Below are positions 1-7,720 of a stretch of DNA of 53,958 bases, piece by piece (the stretch's first letter is position 1; every line of letters begins with the position of its first letter). A model generated the notes under the pieces. The model was not told the origin of the DNA, did no database searches, and saw only the letters and a list, made by a program, of their open reading frames with translations. Source of the stretch: Pengzhenrongella frigida. Its GTDB lineage: Bacteria; Actinomycetota; Actinomycetes; Actinomycetales; Cellulomonadaceae. Where the stretch lies: contig NZ_SDWW01000033.1 in the NCBI RefSeq assembly GCF_004168625.1, forward strand, positions 1 to 53,958. The letters run 5' to 3'. The position numbers and the translations under genes are program-made.

Positions 1-2
1 GC

Positions 3-1595
3 GCGCAGACCGTCCTGTGGGCCCTGTGGTCGAGCGCCGACCTGGCCGAGGGCTGGCGGCGGGCCGCCCTCGCAGGCGGGGCCGGCGGTGCCCGGGCGGA
101 CCGCGACCTCGACGCGGTGCTCGCGCTGTTCCGCGCGGCCGAGACGTTCGTCGACCGGCTGCCGCAGGCCCCCGCGCGCGCGTTCCTCGACTACCTGCAG
201 TCCCAGGACCTGCCCGCCGACAGCCTGGCGGCGCGGGCGGCCAGCCGCGACTCCGTCGCCGTGCTCACCCCCGCCGGCGCGGCCGGCCGCGAGTGGGACG
301 TCGTCGTGGTGGCCGGGGTCCAGGACGGCACCTGGCCGGACCTGCGGCTGCGGGATTCGCTGCTCGGGTCGCAGTCCCTGGCCGACCTGCTGGCGGGTCG
401 GTCCCCGGATGCGGCCGGCGCCGGCGCGCAGGCCCGGGCCGCGGTCCTCGCCGACGAGCTGCGGTCGTTCGCCGTGGCGACCTCCCGCGCCCGCGGCACG
501 TTGCTGGTCACGGCCGTGGCCGACGCCGACGAGCAGCCGTCGGCGTTCGTCGACCTGGTGCAGCGGCCCGGCGACGACCCGGCTGACGAGGAGCGCGACC
601 CGCGCCTCGTGGCAGCGCCGGTGCCGATGGACCTGCGCGGGCTGGTGGGTGCGCTGCGCTCGCAGCTCGAGGGGAGCCTGGCCGCACCGGGGTCCGCCGG
701 GTCCGGCCCAGCCGCCCCCGACCGTGGCGCCGCGCAGCTGCTCGCCCGGCTCGCGGCGGAGGGGGTCGCGGGCGCCGACCCGCGCGAGTGGTACGGCCTG
801 GCCGACGAGTCGAGCGCCACGGCGCTGTGGGCCCCGGACGAGCTCGTGCCGGTCTCGCCGTCGAAGGCGGAGACGGTCAGCACCTGCGCGCTGCGCTGGG
901 CCCTCGAGGCCGCCGGCGGCACGGCGGCGGACGGGACGAGCCAGACGCTCGGCACGCTCGTGCACTCCATCGCCCAGGACTTCCCGGCCGGGACCGAGGG
1001 TGAGCTGCTGGAGGAGCTGGACCGCCGCTGGCGAGAGCTCGGGCTGCGGGACGGCTGGCCCGCGGTCGCCGAGCGCCGACGCGCCGAGCGCATGATCGGT
1101 CGGCTGGCGGAGTACCTCAAGGGTGCGGGGGAGGCGGTGCTGCGCGAGGCGCCGTTCAGTCTCGAGCTCGACCGGGCGCTGCTGCGCGGCGTCGTCGACC
1201 GGCTCGAGGACGTCGGCGAGGGCGCCGTGCGCGTCGTCGACCTCAAGACGGGCAAGCGCGCTCCCAGCGCGACCGAGACGGCCCAGAACCCGCAGCTGGG
1301 GGCCTACCAGCTCGCGGTCGACGGCGGGGCGTTCGAAGGGCTCGCGCCGGGAACCCGGAGCGCCGGCGCCCAGCTGGTGTTCGTCGGCGACATCTCCAAG
1401 GGCCCGACCGTGCGCGCCCAGAGCGGGCTCGGGCCCGAGACCGACTCGCCGACGTGGGCCCGCACGATGATCGAGGGCGTCGCGGTGACCATGGCGTCCT
1501 CGGCGTTCACCGCATGCCTGAACGACCTGTGCCCGATGTGCCCGGTGCGCACGAGCTGCCCGCTGCACGGTGAGGGACGCCAGGTGGTCGAGTGA
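3..1595 (+). CDS. adnA: AdnA-type helicase-nuclease subunit, 3' part only
   Basis: The reading frame is open to the left edge, so only the C-terminal 530 or so residues are present. They carry late superfamily-1 helicase motifs (AGREWDVVVVAG, then ATSRARGTLLV) followed by a RecB-type PD-(D/E)XK nuclease domain with the core VVDLKTGK near nt 1234-1257 and a QLGAYQ motif. One Cys lies before the nuclease (STCALRW) and three at the end (DLCPMCPVRTSC), the 1+3 arrangement that holds an iron-sulfur cluster in AddB-type nucleases. AdnAB is the actinobacterial double-strand-break resection motor, working in the cytoplasm with the next gene's product. The stop overlaps the adnB start by 4 bp (GTGA), so the two are translationally coupled. 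The identification as AdnA rather than AdnB rests on its position upstream and the Cys set. Confidence 0.85.
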   Translation, partial: AQTVLWALWSSADLAEGWRRAALAGGAGGARADRDLDAVLALFRAAETFVDRLPQAPARAFLDYLQSQDLPADSLAARAASRDSVAVLTPAGAAGREWDVVVVAGVQDGTWPDLRLRDSLLGSQSLADLLAGRSPDAAGAGAQARAAVLADELRSFAVATSRARGTLLVTAVADADEQPSAFVDLVQRPGDDPADEERDPRLVAAPVPMDLRGLVGALRSQLEGSLAAPGSAGSGPAAPDRGAAQLLARLAAEGVAGADPREWYGLADESSATALWAPDELVPVSPSKAETVSTCALRWALEAAGGTAADGTSQTLGTLVHSIAQDFPAGTEGELLEELDRRWRELGLRDGWPAVAERRRAERMIGRLAEYLKGAGEAVLREAPFSLELDRALLRGVVDRLEDVGEGAVRVVDLKTGKRAPSATETAQNPQLGAYQLAVDGGAFEGLAPGTRSAGAQLVFVGDISKGPTVRAQSGLGPETDSPTWARTMIEGVAVTMASSAFTACLNDLCPMCPVRTSCPLHGEGRQVVE

Positions 1596-4500
1596 CCCTC
1601 TCCGCCGTCCGGATCGCCGAGCTGCTCGGCCGCGCCGCGCCGACCGCCGACCAGGTCGAGATCATCGAGTCCCCGCTCAGCCCGCTCCTCGTGGTCGCCG
1701 GCGCCGGCTCGGGCAAGACCGAGACGATGGCCGCGCGCGTGGTGTGGCTGATCGCCAACGGCCTGGTCGTGCCCGAACAGGTGCTCGGCCTGACCTTCAC
1801 CCGCAAGGCCGCCGGCGAGCTGGGCGACCGGATCCGGCTGCGCCTGCGCCGGCTCGCCGCGGTGCGGCCCGCGCATGGCTCGCAACAGGGCCCAGACCGC
1901 GGCTCGCATCAGGGCCCCGATCGGGGCTCGAACCAGGGCCCCGATCGGGGCAGTGACCGTCGACCCGGGCTCGACCTCGCCCGGCCGACGGTGGCGACCT
2001 ACAACTCGTACGCGGCGTCGCTCGTGACCGACCACGCGCTCCGGCTCGGCATCGAGCCGACGTCGCGCCTGCTGCGGGAGGCCGGTCAGTGGCAGCTCGC
2101 GACCGAGGTCGTCGAGACCTGGGCGGGGGATCTGGCGACCGACGCCGCGACGTCGTCGATCGTGCAGGCGGTCCTTTCGCTCTCCGGCGCGCTCGCCGAG
2201 CACCTGCTGGAGCCCGACGCGGCGTCCACGCAGATCGAGGCGATGATCGAGGAGCTGCTCGCGGTCCCGGACGCGGGCGCCAAGAAGGGCCCGTACGCGG
2301 CGACCGGCAAGGTGATCAGGTCCCTCGCGGAGCGCGGCCGGCTGCTGGAGCTCGTGATCGCGTACCGCCGCCGCAAGCGGGACGCGGACGTCATCGACTT
2401 CGGCGATCAGGTCTCGATCGCCGCCCGGCTCGCCCGCGAGGTCGAGGCGGTCGGGCAGACCGAGCGCGACCGGTTCCGGGTCGTGCTGCTCGACGAGTAC
2501 CAGGACACCTCGCACGCGCAGCTCGAGCTGCTGTCCGCGCTGTTCGGCGGGGGGCACCCGGTGACGGCCGTCGGCGACCCGCACCAGTCCATCTACGGCT
2601 GGCGCGGCGCGAGCGCGGGCGGGCTCGAGCGGTTCCCGGACCGGTTCCCGGTTCTCACCGTCGACGGTCCGCAGCCCGCTCCGGTGCGGTTCCTGGCCAC
2701 CTCCTGGCGCAACGACCGGGCCATCCTGGCCGCCGCCAACCTCGTCGCCGCGCCGCTGCGCGCGCGGGCTGTCGAACCGGCTGCGTCGATGGCGGCTGGG
2801 TCGATAGCGGCTGCGTCGTCGTTGGTGGCTGCGTCGTCTGCCGCATCGTCTGCGGCTGCGGCGGAGTCGGCGCCCACCCGGGTGCAGGTCCCGCAGCTCG
2901 AGGCTCGCCCTGGCGCCGGCCCCGGTGCGGTGTACGGCGTCTACGCGATCACGATCGAGCTCGAAGCCGCGGCGGTCGCGCGGTTCGTCAAGGACCACTG
3001 GCGCCCGAACCACGCCACCTCGGGGCGCGTGACCGCGGCGGTGCTGTGCCGCAAGCGGTCCCAGTTCGCCGCGCTCGAGACCGCCCTGCGCGCCGCCGGG
3101 CTGCCGGTCGAGGTCGTCGGTCTCGGCGGGCTGCTGCAGACCCCGGAGGTGGTCGACCTGGTGGCGGCGCTGCGGGTCGCGCACGACCCGTCTCGCGGGG
3201 ACGCGTTGATCCGGCTGCTCACGGGCGCGCGGACCCGGTTGGGGATCGCCGACCTGCACGCGCTCGCGGCCTGGGCGGGCGAGCTCGCGGACTCGCGCGG
3301 CGGCCCGCCGCGGCCCGTGCGGGGCAGCGCACCGGCGGCGGAGCCGGAAAGCGCGAAGCCGGAAAGCGCGGAGCGGGACCGCGTGGACCGGGACCTCGTG
3401 GAGGGTGACGTCGTCGACGAACGCAGCATCGTCGACGCGCTCGACGACCTGCCGAGGCGCGGGTGGCGCAGCCGGACCGGGCGGCACCTCACCGACGCGG
3501 CCCACGGGCGGCTGGTGGACCTGGCGGACCTGCTGCGCACGCTGCGGTCGCACACCTACCTGTCCCTGTCGGAGCTGGTGGGCGAGGCGGAACGGCTGCT
3601 CGGCCTCGACATCGAGGTGGCCTCGCGCCCCGGGGTGAGCCCCGGTCGCGCCCGCGCGCACCTGGACGCGTTCCGCGACGTGGCGGTGCAGTTCTCCGAC
3701 GGCGCCGACACCCCGACCCTCGGCGCATTCCTCGCCTGGCTCGACGCGGCGGCCAGCGAGGAGCGGGGCCTCGAGCGGCCGCTGGCCGAACCGGACCCGG
3801 ACGCCGTCCAGCTGATCACGGTGCACGCGGCGAAGGGGCTCGAGTGGGACGTCGTCGCCGTGCCCGGCCTCACCGACGGCGTCCTGCCGTCGACGGCGAC
3901 CTCCGGCAAGCACGGCCCGCGCGAGAGCGGGTGGCTCGGCGGGCTCGGAACGCTGCCCTACCCGCTGCGCGGGGACGCCGCGGAGCTGCCCGTGTGGGCG
4001 GTGGCCGACGCCGTCGACCAGAAGGACCTCGACGTGCGCCGTGAGCAGCTGCGCTCCGCCATCGGCGCCCACCAGGTCGCCGAGGAGCGCCGGCTCGCCT
4101 ACGTCGCGTTCACCCGCGCCCGCCGGGCGCTGCTCCTGTCCGGCTCGTGGTGGCTCGATCGGCAAGATCCCCAGCCGCCGTCGCTGTTCCTGGCCGAGCT
4201 GGTCGACGCCGGGCTCGTGCGCACCGACGGCTGGGCGGATCGACCCGACGACGACGCCGCCAACCCGCGCACGGCCGAGCCGGTCACCCAGGGGTGGCCC
4301 ACCGACCCGTTCGGCCCGGGGGACCGCCGGGCGCACGTCACCGCGGCCGCCGCCGCCGTCGATGCCGAGCTGGCGGCCGGGCGCACGGTCGCCGTCGGCC
4401 CGGATCCGACCTCCGCACCTCCGACGCCCGCACCTCCGACGCCCTCACCGCTGACCCGGACCGCCACGCTGCTGCTCGAGGAGCGGGCGCGGGTGGCCGC

Positions 4501-5116
4501 CCCGGCGGGCGGCGTCGAGCTGCCCGCGCACCTGTCGGCGTCGGCCGTGGTCCGGCTCGCGGCCGATCCGCAGGCCTTCGCGCACGCGCTGCGCCGACCG
4601 GTCCCGCTCGAGCCGTCGGTGCAGGCACGCCGCGGCACGGCGTTCCACGCCTGGGTCGAGCAGTACTACGGCTCGGCGAGCCTGGTCGACGTCGAGTCCC
4701 TGCCCGGCGCCGACGACGACTCGGTGGCCGTCGACGGGAGCCTGGCGGACCTGCGTGCGGCGTTCCTCGCGACCCCCTGGGCCGGTCGCACCCCGGTCGC
4801 GGTCGAGGTCGACATCGAGACGCCGGTGGCGGGCTACGTGCTGCGGTGCCGGATCGACGCGGTGTTCAGCGCGCCCGACGGCGGCGTCGTGGTCGTCGAC
4901 TGGAAGACGGGCCGGCCCCCGCTCGACGAGGCCGCGGCGCGCACCCGGGAGGTCCAGCTCGCGGTCTACCGGCTCGCGTGGTCGCGCTGGTCGGGGCTGC
5001 CCCTCGCCCGGGTCGACGCCGCGTTCTGCTACGTCGGGGCGGGCCTGACGGTGACCCCCGAACGGTTGCTCGACGAGGCCGGGATCGAGGCGCTGCTGCG
5101 CGACGCGACGACCTGA
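1592..5116 (+). CDS. adnB: AdnB-type ATP-dependent DNA helicase-nuclease
   Basis: A 1174-residue UvrD-family helicase fused to a RecB-type nuclease. Walker A GAGSGKT is at residues 37-43, motif II DEYQDT near 300, motif III GDPHQSIYGWRGA near 327, motif V HAAKGLEWDVV near 744, and VAFTRAR shortly after. The C-terminal nuclease core RIDAVF ... VVDWKTG is near 1090-1105. The length matches mycobacterial AdnB (about 1100). It should be the lead motor and second nuclease of the AdnAB end-resection complex. The GTG start overlaps the adnA stop. Two low-complexity inserts stand out: Gly/Gln/Asp-rich 8-residue repeats at residues 96-119, and an Ala/Ser-rich stretch near residues 393-426 between helicase motifs; both look like loop expansions. 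A third charged, Glu-rich stretch lies near residues 585-610. Confidence 0.9.
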   Translation: MTLSAVRIAELLGRAAPTADQVEIIESPLSPLLVVAGAGSGKTETMAARVVWLIANGLVVPEQVLGLTFTRKAAGELGDRIRLRLRRLAAVRPAHGSQQGPDRGSHQGPDRGSNQGPDRGSDRRPGLDLARPTVATYNSYAASLVTDHALRLGIEPTSRLLREAGQWQLATEVVETWAGDLATDAATSSIVQAVLSLSGALAEHLLEPDAASTQIEAMIEELLAVPDAGAKKGPYAATGKVIRSLAERGRLLELVIAYRRRKRDADVIDFGDQVSIAARLAREVEAVGQTERDRFRVVLLDEYQDTSHAQLELLSALFGGGHPVTAVGDPHQSIYGWRGASAGGLERFPDRFPVLTVDGPQPAPVRFLATSWRNDRAILAAANLVAAPLRARAVEPAASMAAGSIAAASSLVAASSAASSAAAAESAPTRVQVPQLEARPGAGPGAVYGVYAITIELEAAAVARFVKDHWRPNHATSGRVTAAVLCRKRSQFAALETALRAAGLPVEVVGLGGLLQTPEVVDLVAALRVAHDPSRGDALIRLLTGARTRLGIADLHALAAWAGELADSRGGPPRPVRGSAPAAEPESAKPESAERDRVDRDLVEGDVVDERSIVDALDDLPRRGWRSRTGRHLTDAAHGRLVDLADLLRTLRSHTYLSLSELVGEAERLLGLDIEVASRPGVSPGRARAHLDAFRDVAVQFSDGADTPTLGAFLAWLDAAASEERGLERPLAEPDPDAVQLITVHAAKGLEWDVVAVPGLTDGVLPSTATSGKHGPRESGWLGGLGTLPYPLRGDAAELPVWAVADAVDQKDLDVRREQLRSAIGAHQVAEERRLAYVAFTRARRALLLSGSWWLDRQDPQPPSLFLAELVDAGLVRTDGWADRPDDDAANPRTAEPVTQGWPTDPFGPGDRRAHVTAAAAAVDAELAAGRTVAVGPDPTSAPPTPAPPTPSPLTRTATLLLEERARVAAPAGGVELPAHLSASAVVRLAADPQAFAHALRRPVPLEPSVQARRGTAFHAWVEQYYGSASLVDVESLPGADDDSVAVDGSLADLRAAFLATPWAGRTPVAVEVDIETPVAGYVLRCRIDAVFSAPDGGVVVVDWKTGRPPLDEAAARTREVQLAVYRLAWSRWSGLPLARVDAAFCYVGAGLTVTPERLLDEAGIEALLRDATT
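1877..1948 (+). repeat. three 24-bp tandem repeats inside adnB
   Basis: Three consecutive 24-bp units start at 1877, 1901 and 1925, each beginning GGCTCG and containing CAGGGCCC, with a decayed fourth unit beginning at 1949. They keep the reading frame and encode the 8-residue unit GS(Q/H/N)QGPDR. The period is a multiple of three, so copy-number change would not break adnB. Confidence 0.9.
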
Positions 5117-5180
5117 CGGCGACGACCTCACTGCGACGACCTGACTGCGGTGGGCGGCAGTGGAACCGCCCGTCAGCGAT

Positions 5181-6128
5181 TCAGCTGGGCAGGGCCTCGT
5201 CCGCGGCTGCGGGGGCCTCGGCCGTGTGGGCGTCGAGCTCCTCGAGCATCTGCACGGCGTCGTCGATGACCTCACGGTCACCGGTCCGCACGCCGTACAG
5301 GAGCCAGCGGGCCAGGGCGAGCTCGCCGGCGAGCTGGGCGCGCTCGGTCAGGTGCGGGTCGGTGAGCTCGGTGCGGCCCAGGTGATAGGCCTCCATGATC
5401 GACTCGACGGCGTACTGGGGTGCGGCGACGAGCAACCAGGCGAGGTCGTCAGCGGGGTCCGCGACCTTCGCGTCGCCCCAGCCGAGCAGCCCGGTGACGG
5501 TCCGGCCGTCGGTGAGCACGTGCTCCGCGGAGAGGTCGCCGTGCACCACGGTCGGCTGGAAGCGCCACATCGCGACGTCCTCGAGCAGCCCCTCCCACCG
5601 GCGCAGCAGCGAGGCCGGGACCTTGCCGGTGCGCGCGGCCTCGTCGACCTCGGACAGGCGTCGTTCGCGGTAGGCGGCGGCGTCGTACGTCGGCAGGCCG
5701 ACCTGCTCGACGAGGTCCACGGGCAGCTGGTGCAACGCGGCGAGGGCGCGTCCGAGGGAGGCGGCGAGGCCGGGTCCGGGGACGAGCGTCTCGAGCCGCA
5801 GCGGCCGCCCGGTGAGCTCGGCGTGCACGACGGCGCGGCCGCCCTCGGGCAGGTGGGCGAAGCCGATCGGACGCGGCACGGCGAACGGGAGGTGTCCGCC
5901 GTCGACCTGCTCCGCGATCTGCTCGAGCAGGGCCACCTCGGCCTCGAGCGCGGCGCCGGCGGCCGGACGCGTCGGGGAGCGGACCACCCAGCGCCGGCGG
6001 GAGGAGTCGATGACGACCGCGACGTCGAAGTCCGACCCGGTGGGGGTCGGGCGGAAGACGTCGACGGCGTCGAGGCCGGGGATCGCGACGGTCGCAAGGG
6101 CGGCGAGCGCGAGGGGTGAACGAGACAC
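5181..6128 (-). CDS. APH-family phosphotransferase (macrolide kinase-like)
   Basis: A 315-residue protein of the aminoglycoside/macrolide phosphotransferase fold. The Brenner-type catalytic loop reads VVHGDLSAEHVL (about residues 200-211) with the catalytic Asp, although His stands where Asn is usual. The metal-binding motif is GWGDAKVADPADDLAW, equivalent to DFG. Family members phosphorylate antibiotics, choline-like compounds or unknown small metabolites; the substrate cannot be read from the sequence. The GTG start at 6126-6128 gives the usual N-terminus. It converges on adnB with a gap of about 65 bp and is divergent from nudC. It lies two kilobases from the antibiotic-responsive whiB7 locus, but homologues are a stable part of this neighbourhood, so resistance is not implied. 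Confidence 0.8.
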   Translation of the reverse strand: MSRSPLALAALATVAIPGLDAVDVFRPTPTGSDFDVAVVIDSSRRRWVVRSPTRPAAGAALEAEVALLEQIAEQVDGGHLPFAVPRPIGFAHLPEGGRAVVHAELTGRPLRLETLVPGPGLAASLGRALAALHQLPVDLVEQVGLPTYDAAAYRERRLSEVDEAARTGKVPASLLRRWEGLLEDVAMWRFQPTVVHGDLSAEHVLTDGRTVTGLLGWGDAKVADPADDLAWLLVAAPQYAVESIMEAYHLGRTELTDPHLTERAQLAGELALARWLLYGVRTGDREVIDDAVQMLEELDAHTAEAPAAADEALPS

Positions 6129-6207
6129 CCGTTCAGCCTAGGTGCCGCTAGCGGGGATTGGGTCGCGTGCGCGTGGCGTGTCCGTGAGCCCGCGTACGGT
6201 GAGGCCC

Positions 6208-7164
6208 GTGGACTGGACCGACCTTCCCCTTGCCCGTGCCACCGTCGACCGCGCCTCCGAGCGCCGGGCCCAGCCCGGCCTCGTCGAGGGGCTGCTCGCG
6301 GACGACACCACCCGCGTCCTGCTCGTGCACAGCGGACTCGTCGCGACCCTGTCCGCCGGGGACGCGGTCGCGCTGGACCTGCTCCCCCCGAGCGCGGTGC
6401 TCCGTCCCGGGCTTCCCGCGCACGGGTGGCTGTACCTCGGGGCGGACGACGCGACGTCGTACCTCGCGCTCGTGCTGGCCGACCGGGGCGCCGAGATCGT
6501 CGACGTCGAAGGGTTCGTGCTGGAGGCCGGGGCCGATCTGGTCGCCGGCCGCCAGTGGTCACAGCTGCGGCGCATCGGCGCGGTGCTCGGTGCGCGCGAC
6601 GCCGGCCTGGCCACCACGGCCCTCGCGCTCGCGGCCTGGCACGAGACCCACCCGAGATGCCCGCGGTGCGGGGGACTGACCGACGTCGTGCAGGCGGGCT
6701 GGGTGCGGCACTGCCCGGCGGACGAGAGCGACCACTACCCGCGCACGGACCCCGCGGTGATCATGGCCGTGGTCGACGACGCCGACCGGATCCTGCTCGG
6801 GCACGCGGTGCAGTGGCCCGAGAACCGGTTCTCGACCCTCGCCGGCTACGTCGAACCGGGTGAGGGGATCGAGCAGGCCGTGCGCCGCGAGGTCGGCGAG
6901 GAGGTCGCGGTCCGCATCGGCGAGGTGAGCTACCGCGGCAGCCAGCCGTGGCCGTTCCCGGCGTCCCTCATGCTGGCGTTCCGTGCCCGCGCCGTGACCA
7001 CGGACATCACGGTCGACGGCGTCGAGATCACCGAGGCCCGCTGGTTCACCCGGGCCGAGCTCGGCGCCCAGGTCACCGCGGGCGAGGTCCTGCTGCCGAT
7101 GCGTGCCTCGATCGCCCGGGTGCTCATCGAAGAGTGGTTCGGCGCCGAGCTGCCCGGCACCTGA
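6208..7164 (+). CDS. nudC: NAD(H) pyrophosphatase NudC (also NAD-RNA decapping family)
   Basis: About 318 residues. An N-terminal NUDIX-like domain is followed by a zinc ribbon with CPRCGG and a later HCPADES. The Nudix box follows: GYVEPGE, then REVGEEVAV, in which Ala replaces the usual Gly near its end. The array SQPWPFPASLM, diagnostic of NADH-specific NudC enzymes, comes directly after. NudC hydrolyses NADH to NMNH and AMP and in other bacteria removes NAD caps from RNA. I chose GTG 6208 because it gives the family-like N-terminus VDWTDLPLARAT behind a GGTGAG at 6198-6203. GTG 6199 and GTG 6142 are alternatives in the same frame. It converges on mrx1. Confidence 0.88.
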   Translation: MDWTDLPLARATVDRASERRAQPGLVEGLLADDTTRVLLVHSGLVATLSAGDAVALDLLPPSAVLRPGLPAHGWLYLGADDATSYLALVLADRGAEIVDVEGFVLEAGADLVAGRQWSQLRRIGAVLGARDAGLATTALALAAWHETHPRCPRCGGLTDVVQAGWVRHCPADESDHYPRTDPAVIMAVVDDADRILLGHAVQWPENRFSTLAGYVEPGEGIEQAVRREVGEEVAVRIGEVSYRGSQPWPFPASLMLAFRARAVTTDITVDGVEITEARWFTRAELGAQVTAGEVLLPMRASIARVLIEEWFGAELPGT

Positions 7165-7179
7165 GCCGGCTCCGCCGAA

Positions 7180-7250
7180 CGCCGAGATCGTCTGTTCGCG
7201 CCGAGGTAGTCAGGCAGAACTGACGATCTCGGCGCGGAAGGACTACCTCG
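7180..7250. repeat. two interleaved inverted repeats between convergent nudC and mrx1
   Basis: A 13-bp perfect inverted repeat pairs 7180-7192 with 7222-7234 (arm CGCCGAGATCGTC). A 10-bp perfect repeat pairs 7202-7211 with 7241-7250 (arm CGAGGTAGTC). The order A-B-A'-B' is interleaved, so both stems can coexist only as a pseudoknot; a third small stem (GTCAG/CTGAC, 7209-7213 with 7220-7224) competes. No T-run follows. It may be a bidirectional terminator or an intergenic repeat family. Confidence 0.75.
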
Positions 7251-7274
7251 CCTCGCGCTCTTGCGGTGCGGCGA

Positions 7275-7547
7275 CTAGTTGACGGCGACCGCGAGGCGCT
7301 TCTGGACCTCGGCGAGCGACGGGTTGGACGCCCACGACCCGTCCGGGAACTGCAGCGTCGGCACGGTCTGGTTGCCGCCGTTGGCCTGCTCCACGAGCGT
7401 GGCGGCGTCCGCGTGCTCCTCGATGTTGACCTCGGTGTACCCGATCCCCGCGGAGTCGAGCTGGCTCTTGAGCCGGCGGCAGTAGCCGCACCAGGTGGTG
7501 GAGTACATCGTGACGGCACCGGCAAGGGGCAGGCTCTGCGTGGTCAA
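7275..7547 (-). CDS. mrx1: mycoredoxin (glutaredoxin-like, CGYC)
   Basis: A 90-residue thioredoxin-fold protein with active site TTWCGYCRRL near residues 17-26 and the cis-Pro motif TVPTLQF near 61-67. CGYC is the active site of actinobacterial mycoredoxin, which reduces mycothiol-protein mixed disulfides in the cytosol. The position between nudC and uvrD2 matches the mycobacterial locus. It is transcribed away from uvrD2, with a 173-bp gap between the two starts that must hold both promoters. Confidence 0.9.
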   Translation of the reverse strand: MTTQSLPLAGAVTMYSTTWCGYCRRLKSQLDSAGIGYTEVNIEEHADAATLVEQANGGNQTVPTLQFPDGSWASNPSLAEVQKRLAVAVN

Positions 7548-7720
7548 GGGGTCCTCGTCTGCGGTCCGGGTCGTGCGCGCCGGTCGGCCCGCACCCGACC
7601 TCGCCGCAGGCCCCGCAGGGCAATCCTCGACGTGTCGCTCAGGTCGAAACCCCGATCGGGGCCCGGATGTTCCCGCGAGCGGACCGCGGGTGTGGGTGGG
7701 GGTGCGGGAGAATGGTCGCG

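Noticed and set aside
1877-1948. CRISPR-like array
   Set aside because: The repeats are directly tandem with no spacers, in frame within adnB, and no cas genes are near.
1304-4336. 1010-residue minus-strand frame across adnA/adnB
   Set aside because: Shadow of the helicase genes; Arg/Pro-rich composition and no recognisable domain.
5181-6128. Acquired macrolide-resistance gene
   Set aside because: The phosphotransferase is in the conserved core block with ordinary composition and no mobile element nearby; its substrate is unknown, so a resistance call is not justified.
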